A stretch of DNA of 64,000 nt from JAVBKU01 sp031553875. Lineage in GTDB: Bacteria; Bacteroidota; Bacteroidia; Bacteroidales; Rikenellaceae. A program made the position numbers and the translations under genes. Positions 7,683 through 17,514 of this stretch are shown here, piece after piece; the first letter of the stretch is position 1, and each line of letters starts with the position of its first letter. The notes under the pieces were generated by a model. It saw nothing but the letters and a program-made list of their open reading frames with translations, did no database searches and was not told where the DNA came from. The DNA is taken from contig JAVBKU010000008.1 in assembly GCA_031553875.1 (NCBI GenBank), positions 62,001 to 126,000 on the forward strand, written 5' to 3'.

Positions 7683-9334
7683 TTGTATTTCGAGATGAGA
7701 TGTTCTATCTCCTTTCGTTCGGTATTATATGGTATCTCTTTGCTTAATGCTATGGAATACATCTTTGCAACCTCCTCTGTTTGTTCCCTGTTTCGGTAGT
7801 AGTCGCCCAGGACACGGTAGGTGTAATAATGTTCGGGATTGATTTGGGTGAAGGTGGTAAGAAAACCCTCGTCCAGACATTCGCGCCTGTCGATGGCTTC
7901 TTTTATCTGCATGATACCCTTGCGGTATGAGAGAATACGGGGGTAGTCATTCTTCAAGAAGGCGCTGTCTGCAGCGATAATCTCCCCTCCCTCCGAGAGA
8001 GGAGAAGGGGTGCTTCTCTCGGAGAAAATACGCTTAAGATCGTAACATACCATCTCGCCCGATTGCCAGGGGTGGGCAGATACCCACATTTTCAATTTGT
8101 CCGGGGCGAAGATCACTCCGTGGTGTGCGATGGATTGGTTGAGCGTCATCTCATTGCCGAGGCCTATATTCTTATCCCCCAACCCCTTGTTATCGCGCAG
8201 TATCTTTGCGGTTACGCAGGGGGAGATCGGCGTATTACGAGCTATAAGCTCCCCGAGGCGGCGGAATCTGTACTCGCTGTCGCTGTTCTCGATGTTTTCC
8301 ATGTTGTGAGGGTCGGTGGCGAAGAGGTCCGATTGGTAATGGTTGGTACACTTTACGATATCTCCCGAAGCCTCGTATAACGCTATCCTGTCAGGAGTTT
8401 TCTCTATTATGGCCGCCCGGGCGTCGAGGGCTGATCCTATCAGCAGCGACTCGCTTACGAAGGTCTTATGCTTCGAGGCGATACGGTAGGCTTCTTCTAT
8501 GGTCGAAGCATACTGGACTATCTCCCTCGCGAGGATCGATATGGGCATCGCTGCGGAGAGGGGCATTGATCCCTTAGCGGCATTGAGTGTGACCGTAAGG
8601 CCCTTCTCGTTCATCCCGGATAGCACCCCTATCATACCCGCCCATCCCACGCTCGCGTAGCGATAGCCGCTGTCGGGCTCGCAGAAGGTGATCAGCTTGT
8701 TTTTAGCGAAGTCGTCGCCCACGTAAAAGTCGAAGTTGCGGCCTATAACCAGAGAGCTGTCAGCGCTCGCTCCGCCCCACGCTCCGAAGGAACTACATCC
8801 CACCAGCATATATTGCTGCATGGCGTGACCGATGTCGTGTGCGGCGTGGTAGTTGAGCTGCCTCTCATAGGGCGTGCCTATGGCGTCGTATTCGTGGGTG
8901 CAGAAAAGCGACATGGAGGCGATCTCCCTGCGGTATTCCACGGGGATATGCTCCCCTAGATTGCGGTTGAATATGACGATGAACGTTCTCAGAAAACGGA
9001 GATAGCTGTCCGAGGGTATGATGCGGCGTATCTGATCCACAAAGACGTCCTCCTGATATCTCATGAGCTCGGCGGTCAGGGCACCCTGCTTGGCTCCCCG
9101 CTCTTCTGCTCCTCCCGATACGTACAACTCCCACAAGCCGCTACTGTCCTCTCTGAGAAAATTTCCTTGACAAAGCCGGTATCCGCAGCTGTCCCTGACT
9201 GCGAACGAGGATTCCTTCACGGAAATATCCGGAAGCCCCATATCTGCCGTGCAGTATAGATATACGCCCAATAGGACCGGACTGACGAGCATCACCGCCA
9301 GTATAATAAGAGTATATTTTAATATCCGTTTCAT
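7679..9334 (-). CDS. membrane-anchored C45/acyl-transferase-type Ntn-hydrolase
   Basis: 551 residues with an N-terminal membrane anchor (residues ~7-28). The probable nucleophile is C180 in V-G-C-S-S-F-G-A-W, followed by the family-typical V-I-G-R-N-F-D-F segment. This is the pattern of the peptidase C45 / acyl-CoA:6-APA acyltransferase and linear amide C-N hydrolase group, which cleave or form amide bonds. Unlike classic autoprocessing members, the Cys is preceded by a ~150-residue N-terminal region, so maturation would need a cut there or none at all. A helical tail with TPR-like character covers the last ~100 residues. In this operon it may transfer or release the polyene acyl chain at the envelope, which is inference. 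Confidence 0.75.
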   Translation of the reverse strand: MKRILKYTLIILAVMLVSPVLLGVYLYCTADMGLPDISVKESSFAVRDSCGYRLCQGNFLREDSSGLWELYVSGGAEERGAKQGALTAELMRYQEDVFVDQIRRIIPSDSYLRFLRTFIVIFNRNLGEHIPVEYRREIASMSLFCTHEYDAIGTPYERQLNYHAAHDIGHAMQQYMLVGCSSFGAWGGASADSSLVIGRNFDFYVGDDFAKNKLITFCEPDSGYRYASVGWAGMIGVLSGMNEKGLTVTLNAAKGSMPLSAAMPISILAREIVQYASTIEEAYRIASKHKTFVSESLLIGSALDARAAIIEKTPDRIALYEASGDIVKCTNHYQSDLFATDPHNMENIENSDSEYRFRRLGELIARNTPISPCVTAKILRDNKGLGDKNIGLGNEMTLNQSIAHHGVIFAPDKLKMWVSAHPWQSGEMVCYDLKRIFSERSTPSPLSEGGEIIAADSAFLKNDYPRILSYRKGIMQIKEAIDRRECLDEGFLTTFTQINPEHYYTYRVLGDYYRNREQTEEVAKMYSIALSKEIPYNTERKEIEHLISKYK

Positions 9335-9337
9335 ACG

Positions 9338-10834
9338 TTATATCCTCCCTATTTTTTTAGCCAGATACTCCTCTCCCAGCAGTTCGGAACAGGTCGCGGC
9401 GGCGGTGAGCGTGACTCCCAGCGCACCGTGAACGTTAAGGTTCTGCCCCGTGAGAAATAGATTGCTCAGTTTGGTTCGCGAGGGCAGGAGCGAAGCCAAC
9501 GGATTGCGATAATCTTTAAGGATCCCGTACGCCGACCCCTCCGGAGTTCCTGTGTAATGTATATAGGTGAGGGGAGAGGCAGAATATGAGGCCTCGATAT
9601 TTTGCCTCAGAGAGGGATGAAAGCGCGCAACGAAGTCTATCATATTTTCCGAAATGTGTCCCTTAAGGTCGTGGTATGCGTCGTTCTTATGTCCGTGAGT
9701 GCGGTTGCGCCACTGTTCGAACGGCGCCATATTTATGGGCGACATGAGCGTCACCACGTCTGTATGGCGTGACTCTTTCTCACGCAACTGAGTGCTGAGC
9801 ATGACGCATCTGGGCTTCAGATCGGGCAGGGAGCAGACCGTATCCCAACTATCGCGGCTGTAGTAATAGTATCGGTTGCTGTTTATATATTCAAAACTCT
9901 CAGGTTTCATTATGAGGTAAACGGAAAATAGCCCGTAGGTATTGGGCAACAACGAGAGACGGCTCTTGTACGCCTTCTTGATAAGGGGCGTCTGCTCCAG
10001 CATGGCAAATGTTTGGGACGGGTGGATGTCGGATATGAAATAACGCCCTGATATGATCTCCCCGTTATCGAGTTGTACGTGTTTCACATCTGCATTGTCT
10101 ACACCTATCGACACTACCTTGCTACTCGAAAGTACAGTGCCGCCGTTACTGCGTATCTGTTCCACCAGCAGGTCGGCGACGTTTTGAGTCCCTCCCACGA
10201 AGCGGTATGAACCTTCTATGTTGGAGTGATTGATCATGCTGTGGTGATAGAGGTTGGACATCTCTTTCACCCCTCCGTACAGTACGTTGGTCCCGGCGAG
10301 CAGGTTTTGCAGTAGTGGATCCTTGACGCACTCCCCAATAAATCCCGCGGCCGATATTCCCAGGTATCCGATACCTCCCGAAGAGAGCTTTCCCGAGCGG
10401 TGTACCTCCGGGCTTATCGTCGTTCCGATCTCCCTTATCTTGTCGCAATATTTGCCTATGCCTTCCTTTTCGCGCGGGAATAGTTCGGTGAAATAAGCGC
10501 GGAAAGCCTCGTAGCCTGTTTTATAGACGTACTCCTTCTCGTCCCCGAGGGTTATTGCATCGAAATCCTTGGCCAGCTTCACTATCGACAGCTTATCGAA
10601 GATGCCGAAATATTTAAGGTATTGCCTCATGGTCTGCCCCTCACCCATGCTGCCCAGATAGTGTATACCGGTATCCACGAGGCGCCCTCTGCGGGAGAAA
10701 GACTGCAGGCAACCGCCGAACACCTCGCCCTGTTCCAACACACATACGTTGTAACCCTCTTTACTCAGGATCACTCCGCATTCGAGCCCGCCCAGCCCGC
10801 TGCCTATTATGACTACGTCGAATTTAGGATTCAC
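9338..10834 (-). CDS. CrtI/phytoene-desaturase-like FAD oxidoreductase
   Basis: 498 residues. The N-terminal dinucleotide-binding motif G11-S-G-L-G-G16 with downstream E-Q-G-E-V-F-G-G is typical of CrtI, CrtO and retinol-saturase-type flavoproteins, and the C-terminal FAD motif (L-F-L-T-G-Q-N) is present. These enzymes add or remove double bonds in conjugated chains. Its place in the operon, 3 bp after the exporter fusion, suggests it acts on the polyene or its lipid tail, either desaturating or saturating. The carotenoid reaction itself is unlikely because no phytoene synthase is present. Confidence 0.85.
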   Translation of the reverse strand: MNPKFDVVIIGSGLGGLECGVILSKEGYNVCVLEQGEVFGGCLQSFSRRGRLVDTGIHYLGSMGEGQTMRQYLKYFGIFDKLSIVKLAKDFDAITLGDEKEYVYKTGYEAFRAYFTELFPREKEGIGKYCDKIREIGTTISPEVHRSGKLSSGGIGYLGISAAGFIGECVKDPLLQNLLAGTNVLYGGVKEMSNLYHHSMINHSNIEGSYRFVGGTQNVADLLVEQIRSNGGTVLSSSKVVSIGVDNADVKHVQLDNGEIISGRYFISDIHPSQTFAMLEQTPLIKKAYKSRLSLLPNTYGLFSVYLIMKPESFEYINSNRYYYYSRDSWDTVCSLPDLKPRCVMLSTQLREKESRHTDVVTLMSPINMAPFEQWRNRTHGHKNDAYHDLKGHISENMIDFVARFHPSLRQNIEASYSASPLTYIHYTGTPEGSAYGILKDYRNPLASLLPSRTKLSNLFLTGQNLNVHGALGVTLTAAATCSELLGEEYLAKKIGRI

Positions 10835-10838
10835 CGTT

Positions 10839-13800
10839 CTACTCGTTTTTTCGGGTCAGGATATATATCGTATTGCTCGTATTCGGGTCGCGTTCAGCTA
10901 TGCGCACCTCCATTCCGCCGTGAGAGGCCGTTTCCCTGATCCTCTCTTCGGAGGTGAAATGCAGTTCTCCTTCTGTCTTGTTGAAGCCTAATATACGGGT
11001 AGACCACTTCTCGGTCCTTTCTGTTCTGGCGTGTTGTTTTGAGAGTGAACTGTCCCCGTCCCTTATGACCACCATGCCTCCAGGATTCAACGCTTTGAAG
11101 CAACGCGACAGGACATCCCCCTGTTTTTCATAGTCCATGTAGTGCAGCACGTCGTTGAGAATGAAGGCGTCGGCTTTTGGTATCTCAAAGGTAGCGATAT
11201 TAGCGTGAACGAACGTCATATTGCCGTTCTTGGAGAAGCAGTTGTTGGCCAAGGCTATTTTGCTTTGGTCGTAATCCACGCCGAGCATGCGCCTGCGTCG
11301 CGACAGCAGGGAGAGCATATAGGTAAGAGGTCCGTATCCGCATCCCAGATCGACTATGTGGCCTTCGCGGGGAAGAAGTCGGTCGAAATTGTCATACCCT
11401 CTCTCCATACGTAACTTGATCCTCATATACCACTCCAATACGGGACCTTTATAGATATAATTTTTTATCAGGGCGTCCTTGAAGTAGGGGTTTCGGATAC
11501 GATTATACTCCTCATACAGTTTGTCGTACTCGGTGTTGAAATAGCGGGCTATGCCCTTTGTCCGTTCCTTGTAGCTGCGGCCATATTCCGTGGAGTCATA
11601 GGCTATACGCGGAAGTATCTTTGACACCAGCAATCCTTTCTTGATATAGAATGGCTGCCTCTTGGACGATACCAACCCGTTGCCATAGAGCAGCACGGGG
11701 ATTATGTCGAGTTTCAGTTGTTCAGCCAGATAGAAGGCTCCCTTGTGGAATCGTTTGATGCTAAGATCGGCGGAACGGGTGCCTTCGGGGAAGACCACGA
11801 TGCTATAGCCCTCGGCTACCTTAGCTTCGAGGGCTTTGGCCAGGTTCTCATAGCCGTCGCCTGTATGGAAGAAGTCGAGATAGCGGACTATTTTGCCGAA
11901 AAAGGGCGATTCCCATACCCAGCTGTTGGTCACCATCACGAACTTGCGGTGAAGGCCCATCATTACAAGTATGTCGATAAACGACTGATGGTTGGCGATC
12001 ACAACGGCCGGCTTGGAAAAGGTTTCTCCGCCTTCGTTGATCCTCACCATTTTGGTCGTCACCATGGCCTTGAGGAATGCATATGTAGACCAGCTTGTCG
12101 CCCTGTGCACCCACTCTTTGCGTCGCGAACTCTTTACCGGAATAAGATGCAACGACAATATGTAGCCTTGGATGACAAAGCACCCTGAAACGAACAGTCC
12201 GAAGGCGTAGATAGTGTTGAGTAATCCCATGAGAGTATAAGGGAATCCTCCGTGCTCGGTCTGGGAAGTTACAAAAAGGCGGAATATCAATGGCTGTATC
12301 GTATAGGCCACGAGCACCACGACCAATATCCCGATCAATGAGATCAGCCCGAGGGAGTATAGCGCGGGGTGTTTGGCGAAAATCAGAGTTCCCATCCCCA
12401 CCATTATCACGAACGCGGAGAAGAATATAGCCGTCTTATGCAAGGAGAGCACGGGGGTCTTATCCTTGTAAAAGCCCTGCAGCCCGTCCATTATGAAGAT
12501 GCTGAAGTCGTCGCCTATACCGAAAATAAAGGTAGATAATATGATGGTGACAATATTGAACTCTATGCCCAGCAGGGCCATTATGCCCAGGATCATGATC
12601 CAGCTGACGAACATGGGCAGGAACGACATAAGGGTCAACTCTATACGCCCGTAGGAGATGAACAGCGCGAAGAATATCAGCAGCGACGAAAAATAGAGTA
12701 TGAGGTAGAAATTGTCGTTGACATCCTCGGCCATCTTGCTCGCGAAGAAGGACCTGTCGGCGGCTATGATATTCTCATCGCCGGCAAAAACCGAATAGAC
12801 ATCCTGTTTGACGCTGTCAGCGATCATTACCTGGGCTGTGAAGGTGGTCAGATCCTCTCCTCCCGACAGCCAATCAGGGAATAATGTTGCCATCTCGCTG
12901 CCCGCCGAATAATCTATCGGGGGAAACGTACGGTTTATCAGATCGGTGAACCTCGCGAACGTCCCCTCCTCGAAGCCCAGCCTCGCTGCCTCGCGGTTTA
13001 TCGAAGAGATCACCTCGCGACGTTTATCCTCGCTCCAGAAATCAGCCCACTTGCGCAGCCTCTCCGCTTGGATATGTGCGGGCACTACAAACCTCGAAAT
13101 AGAGGCGTAGGAGGGTATCTCTCCCGCGCTCTTCAGGCTGTCGAGCCTCATGCACATGCGAGTATATTCTCTCGCCGCATCGTCGTTGTTTTCCGCCGCC
13201 GAGATGAACATCACATTGGATATTCCGGATTCTTTGCTGGTTATCGAATTCAATTTTTTCTCCGCCTCGCGTAAATGGGGCGGCTCGAAATTGAGTTTCA
13301 TCATATCGCTGTCGAAGCTCACGTTGTTGAAGAATATCGCACAGACAATAGTCAGGATCACTATCAACGCCGCCAACACGCGGCTCCTGTCAAACCTGAG
13401 GTTGGCCGCACGGTCGACCAGTTTGAGCAGTTTGTTGTCGCCGCTATCGCTTCCAAGTTTCAGGAAATGGGGCAGGAAGATGAGCGAATAGAGCGTCGTC
13501 CCCACCAGGGCCAGCGAGGCGAAAAGACCGAAGTCTTGCAGCAGGGCGGAGTTGGTGAACAGCAGTCCCGCGAACGCACCTATGGTGGTGAAACTGCCTA
13601 TGGTCAGAGGGTAGGCCAGTTCGGAGATCAGGCGCCTTACGTCGTGGCAATGGTTGGTGTGCGAGAGCACATGTATAGAGTAGCTCAGCGCCACCCCGAA
13701 TATGGCTGATCCGGCTCCCACGGCGATTAGCGAGATCTCCCCTTTTATTAAGTATATCAGCGCCAGGGCGAATAATACCCCATAGGCAACAGGTGTGAGA

Positions 13801-14684
13801 GCGAGCCATATGTTGCGCTTGTTGCGGAATGAGAGAGCGATGAATAACACCACTGCTATAATGGCGATATTCAGCGTGATCATGCTGTCGATCTTTATCT
13901 GCCTGGCGTTGTATGCCGCCACAGCCGGAGCGCCGAAATAGAGTATCTCCACGTCGGGCATAGAGGTTTCGGTTTCGCTTATGGCCTCCTCTATGATACG
14001 GATAAGTATCTCGTTATCACCGCTGCTGTTGCCGGGCCTGGGATCCACAAATCCCATAAGCGTGGCCATATCCTCTGAGAATATATAGTCATCCTCTATG
14101 ACGTAGCGGACGTTATTACCCTGGTTGCGCAGATCTTTCAGGGACTCGGAGCCCAGGCCCAACGGGTCACGTACTATGTACTCGGACACGAATCCCCCGA
14201 TGAGAGAGGTCATGTTGCCGTAGTTACGCTCCATCTTCTCCCTTATCGCCCCGGGGCGGGTGACGGAGTCCATGTGGGCGTAATCGGTATCGTCCATGAA
14301 TATGGGCAGGTTGTCGTAAATGAAGTCCGTCAAGGCCTCCGCCTTATCGCCGTCTACCCTTAGCGATAGCCCTGCCATCTCCCCGAAATCCTTGTGTGCC
14401 TTGAGATTTTCGGTGAACAGATCGGCACAGTCCATCATCCGGGAAACGCCGTTGTCGCCCTCTTTTGCCGTGAACATCACGACGATCCGGTCTTTAGCTT
14501 TGATATTGTTGAATATCAGGGCTGTGTGTCTTTGGCTCTTAGGGAAGAAGTGGGTTATGTCCTCCCTATATTTCACATTGACCACTCCCAGCGTCATAAT
14601 GACGACGGACACGGCGAGTATGATTCGCATAAGCGTCCTGTGAGAGGAGAAATAGTCGTATATTCCGGTAAAGAATCTATCCAT
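10839..14684 (-). CDS. trifunctional MMPL transporter / lysophospholipid acyltransferase / SAM methyltransferase
   Basis: 1281 residues in three parts. Residues 1-~850 form an RND/MMPL exporter: a first TM helix, a periplasmic loop, five more TM helices (~270-410), and the same pattern repeated (~436-455 and ~660-805). Residues ~890-1040 form a PlsC-like acyltransferase with N-H899-Q-S-F-I-D904 (HX4D) and F965-P-E-G-T-R. Residues ~1085-1275 form a class I methyltransferase with V-D-L-G-C-G-Y-G-P at 1111-1119. In one chain it can attach an acyl group, methylate and export the polyene lipid. The combination is known from Bacteroidota aryl polyene loci. It overlaps the glycosyltransferase gene by 8 bp. 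Confidence 0.9.
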   Translation of the reverse strand: MDRFFTGIYDYFSSHRTLMRIILAVSVVIMTLGVVNVKYREDITHFFPKSQRHTALIFNNIKAKDRIVVMFTAKEGDNGVSRMMDCADLFTENLKAHKDFGEMAGLSLRVDGDKAEALTDFIYDNLPIFMDDTDYAHMDSVTRPGAIREKMERNYGNMTSLIGGFVSEYIVRDPLGLGSESLKDLRNQGNNVRYVIEDDYIFSEDMATLMGFVDPRPGNSSGDNEILIRIIEEAISETETSMPDVEILYFGAPAVAAYNARQIKIDSMITLNIAIIAVVLFIALSFRNKRNIWLALTPVAYGVLFALALIYLIKGEISLIAVGAGSAIFGVALSYSIHVLSHTNHCHDVRRLISELAYPLTIGSFTTIGAFAGLLFTNSALLQDFGLFASLALVGTTLYSLIFLPHFLKLGSDSGDNKLLKLVDRAANLRFDRSRVLAALIVILTIVCAIFFNNVSFDSDMMKLNFEPPHLREAEKKLNSITSKESGISNVMFISAAENNDDAAREYTRMCMRLDSLKSAGEIPSYASISRFVVPAHIQAERLRKWADFWSEDKRREVISSINREAARLGFEEGTFARFTDLINRTFPPIDYSAGSEMATLFPDWLSGGEDLTTFTAQVMIADSVKQDVYSVFAGDENIIAADRSFFASKMAEDVNDNFYLILYFSSLLIFFALFISYGRIELTLMSFLPMFVSWIMILGIMALLGIEFNIVTIILSTFIFGIGDDFSIFIMDGLQGFYKDKTPVLSLHKTAIFFSAFVIMVGMGTLIFAKHPALYSLGLISLIGILVVVLVAYTIQPLIFRLFVTSQTEHGGFPYTLMGLLNTIYAFGLFVSGCFVIQGYILSLHLIPVKSSRRKEWVHRATSWSTYAFLKAMVTTKMVRINEGGETFSKPAVVIANHQSFIDILVMMGLHRKFVMVTNSWVWESPFFGKIVRYLDFFHTGDGYENLAKALEAKVAEGYSIVVFPEGTRSADLSIKRFHKGAFYLAEQLKLDIIPVLLYGNGLVSSKRQPFYIKKGLLVSKILPRIAYDSTEYGRSYKERTKGIARYFNTEYDKLYEEYNRIRNPYFKDALIKNYIYKGPVLEWYMRIKLRMERGYDNFDRLLPREGHIVDLGCGYGPLTYMLSLLSRRRRMLGVDYDQSKIALANNCFSKNGNMTFVHANIATFEIPKADAFILNDVLHYMDYEKQGDVLSRCFKALNPGGMVVIRDGDSSLSKQHARTERTEKWSTRILGFNKTEGELHFTSEERIRETASHGGMEVRIAERDPNTSNTIYILTRKNE

Positions 14685-15849
14685 TTATCTTTTTGCGTCT
14701 TGAGAAAAACAGTATCAGAGAGGATATTCCGAAGGCGATCACACCGCACACCACGGCGAAAACCATGCTCCCCAGAATGTATTGCATAAGGTCATAGGAG
14801 ATGCTGTGTATCGAGATATCCGAGAATTCAAATCTCATATCCCTGCCCATCAGCAGCGATCCCATATAGAAGCTCCCGTAGATAATGAATGGGATCATTG
14901 GCGGGAGGCTTATATTGGAACTGATAAGGGTCAGCACCTTATTTAGTTTCAGCATATGAGCCGTGAGTCCGGCGGCTATCATCTGGTAACCCCATATGGG
15001 AACGATACCGAAGAATACGCCCAAACCTATGGCCGAGGATATGCGGGCGTTGGATTCTTTCGTGTCGGTTATGTTGCGGCGTATGAACGTCCTGATATTC
15101 TCCTTTGTAAGCGCCCTCATGAACCTCCACGGATAGTAGAATAACAGGGCGATTATCACCAGCAGACTATTTAACAGGCTGATGCGCAGGAAGTCCTTAC
15201 CCGGTTTGAAATGCGACACCCTCTCTCCCTGTGGGGGATAAAATACGGCGATGGGTATATTCCGGACTGTGATGCCCGCCCATGCGGCCCTTACCAGTAC
15301 CTCGATCTCGAATTCGTAACGGGAGGTGAAAAAACGGAATTTGCCCATTTTTTTCACAGGATACAGACGGTATCCCGACTGAGTGTCCTCCATTTTATTA
15401 CCCGTTTCCACGAAGTACCAGAAGTTGGAGAACTTGTTGGCGAAAGTGTTCTTCGAGGGCATGTTCTCCGCGTCAAGACGTCTCGCACCTACAAGCAGGG
15501 CGTCGGGAGTACTTGTTATCTCTTCCAAAAACAATGGGATGTCCGATGCGAAATGTTGTCCGTCGGCATCTATGGTCAGGAGATAGCGGTAGCCGTTCTC
15601 AGAGGCGTAACGCAGAGCCTTGCGTATGGCGTAGCCCTTGCCCCTGTTGGGGGAGTAGGATATGTTGGCTACGCCCATGCGGTCGATGATCTCTGCCGTG
15701 GAATCGGTAGCTCCGTCGTTGACCACTATCACATGGTCGCTGTAACGCCTTACCTGTTCCACGACCTGTCCTATGGTGCCGCCGTTGTTGTAGGTGGGTA
15801 TGGCGACCAATAGGCCCAGATCGGCTATTTTACGTTTGGCTTCTTCCAT
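14677..15849 (-). CDS. family 2 glycosyltransferase fused to DUF2062
   Basis: 390 residues. Residues 1-~230 form a GT-A fold: the start L-L-V-A-I-P-T-Y-N-N-G-G-T-I, a V-N-D-G-A-T-D-S nucleotide-binding segment, and a T-I-D-A-D-G-Q-H metal-binding motif, as in dolichol-phosphate-mannose-synthase-like enzymes. Residues ~250-385 match DUF2062, a small membrane domain with two or three hydrophobic helices (around G-V-F-F-G-I-V-P-I-W-G-Y-Q). It probably transfers a sugar to the polyene lipid head group or a polyprenyl phosphate at the inner membrane. The acceptor is unknown. Confidence 0.85.
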   Translation of the reverse strand: MEEAKRKIADLGLLVAIPTYNNGGTIGQVVEQVRRYSDHVIVVNDGATDSTAEIIDRMGVANISYSPNRGKGYAIRKALRYASENGYRYLLTIDADGQHFASDIPLFLEEITSTPDALLVGARRLDAENMPSKNTFANKFSNFWYFVETGNKMEDTQSGYRLYPVKKMGKFRFFTSRYEFEIEVLVRAAWAGITVRNIPIAVFYPPQGERVSHFKPGKDFLRISLLNSLLVIIALLFYYPWRFMRALTKENIRTFIRRNITDTKESNARISSAIGLGVFFGIVPIWGYQMIAAGLTAHMLKLNKVLTLISSNISLPPMIPFIIYGSFYMGSLLMGRDMRFEFSDISIHSISYDLMQYILGSMVFAVVCGVIAFGISSLILFFSRRKKING

Positions 15850-15852
15850 ATC

Positions 15853-16209
15853 CTAAACTAACGAGGCCTTTATTTTCATCATTATGCGTTCTTCGGCTGC
15901 GACTTCTCCCGAGATATACCAGCTGCTGTCCGAGGGGGTGACGCGCAGATTGATCTCCAGCCGTTTGTGTTGAGCGGGTATGATGGCGGCGAGGAATTTA
16001 CACTCCCTGACACTCCCAAAGCGCAACTTGCGGGCGAGGCTCCCCGATACACATTTCTTGACAATGTCCATAGTACATACTCCCGGCACTACGGGCATCC
16101 CGGGGAAATGGCCTTCGTATACCGGGTGAGACGGGTTGAGCTCTACGGTGTAAGCGTAACCAGTGTCGGTGGTTTCGGCCTTTATTATGTCGAAAAAATC
16201 CTGCCCCAT
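15853..16209 (-). CDS. hotdog-fold 3-hydroxyacyl-ACP dehydratase (FabZ-like)
   Basis: 118 residues, shorter than FabZ. The motif Y-E-G-H-F-P-G-M-P-V-V-P-G-V carries the expected active-site histidine, and the next helix (C-T-M-D-I-V-K-K-C-V) is where FabZ has its catalytic Glu. Here an Asp is present instead, so catalysis may differ or need a partner subunit. In aryl polyene synthesis two dehydratases usually work as a heterodimer; the second candidate is encoded at 21829-22266. It lies 3 bp before the glycosyltransferase gene. Confidence 0.8.
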   Translation of the reverse strand: MGQDFFDIIKAETTDTGYAYTVELNPSHPVYEGHFPGMPVVPGVCTMDIVKKCVSGSLARKLRFGSVRECKFLAAIIPAQHKRLEINLRVTPSDSSWYISGEVAAEERIMMKIKASLV

Positions 16210-16213
16210 AATC

Positions 16214-16837
16214 TTAATCTACATTGAATACCGCGCTGTCCAGTGTCTTATTGAATTGTTTGCCGCTGAATTCGTAGAGCGTGTAGCCTCCCGAGCTTTC
16301 CTCCATAAGCAGGCTGTCGAGCGACATATCGCTCTTATTGAACAGGAGCACCATGTGAGCGAGGTATTTCTGTATACGGCGGTCTGAGGGAGTGAGCGTC
16401 ACCTCATAATTCTTACCGGTGTCGCTGACGGCACTGTTCCATCCACGTCCAAGGCGCGACACGTCGCCGGTCATACACGCTCTCATCATATTCGACACCT
16501 GTGAGAGCATGGGGTTTGATGAGGCCTCGTTTACAGCCTTGCGCCCCATAGAAATGATGGTGAAGCGGTCGCCCCCCATGATGATTTTGTCTCCCTGGGG
16601 CTGGTCGTACACCAGGGCCATCGACCCGGAATTATCGTAGTAGAATTTACCGGTTGAGACCATAGGCTGTTTTATGTTTTTGACCTTTTTCGTCTGTTTG
16701 AAATCACACTTTATGGTCTTATTACGGCTGCTTACCGCCTCGAGCTGCCGGTTGAATTCCTGCTCTGTGGTACTCTGCTGGGCGTTTGCTGCGAAAAGAC
16801 CCAACGATAAAATAAGGGTAGGGATAAATCGTATCAT
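16214..16837 (-). CDS. LolA-like outer-membrane lipoprotein carrier
   Basis: 207 residues with a signal peptide ending A-A-N-A-Q. The mature part follows the LolA pattern: an early F-K-Q-T-K-K-V segment, then F-Y-Y-D-N-S-G-S-M-A-L-V-Y-D-Q-P-Q-G-D, and a half-barrel of beta strands. LolA folds carry acyl chains across the periplasm. Inside this operon it most likely ferries the finished polyene lipid from the MMPL exporter to the outer membrane, not general lipoproteins. It is coupled by a 4-bp overlap to the deacetylase gene. Confidence 0.85.
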   Translation of the reverse strand: MIRFIPTLILSLGLFAANAQQSTTEQEFNRQLEAVSSRNKTIKCDFKQTKKVKNIKQPMVSTGKFYYDNSGSMALVYDQPQGDKIIMGGDRFTIISMGRKAVNEASSNPMLSQVSNMMRACMTGDVSRLGRGWNSAVSDTGKNYEVTLTPSDRRIQKYLAHMVLLFNKSDMSLDSLLMEESSGGYTLYEFSGKQFNKTLDSAVFNVD

Positions 16838-17514
16838 GAGTTGAGATTAAAAAGTTCTTCGATTGTACGGGTGCGCATTCCGCGCTCCTTAAGTTCGCAA
16901 AGTATCGATTCGAGGAGTTCATCGGCTCCGGGGCGGTTGTCGTGTAGCAGAACCACGGCTCCGTCATGCAGTTGCCGGCTCACTCTTCTGGCTACTTTTC
17001 TGCGGTCGCCTTTGATGGTGTCGAACGAGCGGATGCTCCAACCTACGGAGATCACCCCCGTCCTCCTTACGGCTCTCCCCACCATGGGGTTGGTCACCCC
17101 GAACGGAGGGCGGAACAGGCGTACGCGTTCTCCTGTTATCTCCTCCAATTCTTTGCCGCAGCGCTCTATATCTTCCGCTATCCGAGCGGCGGATCGCAGG
17201 GGGAAGTTCCATTTGTGCGAATAGGAGTGTATTCCGATGCTGTGTCCTTCGGCCACGATACGCCGCACTATGTCAGGATATTCCGAGGCTTTCTCTCCGA
17301 TTATAAAGAACGTAGCGCGGGCATTGAATTCTCTCAGGAGGTCGAGTGCCCGGGGGGTCATATCAGCGTCGGGGCCGTCGTCGAAGGTCAGCGCTACCTC
17401 CCGCTCCACCCCATGCTTTCGGCATAGGCTTCTCACGTACACCCCAAGGGAGATGTCGTAAGAGGCCCAGAACAGCACGCCTGAGAGCAGTATTATGGAG
17501 GCTGCTATAAACAT
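16834..17514 (-). CDS. membrane-anchored polysaccharide deacetylase (NodB domain)
   Basis: 226 residues: an N-terminal hydrophobic anchor (residues 3-24), then a NodB domain. The catalytic T-F-D-D-G-P motif is at 43-48 (Asp45 base, Asp46 metal) and the metal histidines are in H96-S-Y-S-H100. Enzymes of this family remove N- or O-acetyl groups from sugars. With the glycosyltransferase in the same operon, a sugar on the polyene lipid is a plausible substrate, though cell-wall glycans remain possible. It overlaps the next upstream gene by 10 bp. Confidence 0.85.
   Translation of the reverse strand: MFIAASIILLSGVLFWASYDISLGVYVRSLCRKHGVEREVALTFDDGPDADMTPRALDLLREFNARATFFIIGEKASEYPDIVRRIVAEGHSIGIHSYSHKWNFPLRSAARIAEDIERCGKELEEITGERVRLFRPPFGVTNPMVGRAVRRTGVISVGWSIRSFDTIKGDRRKVARRVSRQLHDGAVVLLHDNRPGADELLESILCELKERGMRTRTIEELFNLNS

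Noticed and set aside
9338..10834. Carotenoid biosynthesis
   Set aside because: CrtI-like enzyme is present but no phytoene synthase or other crt genes; the aryl polyene setting explains it better.
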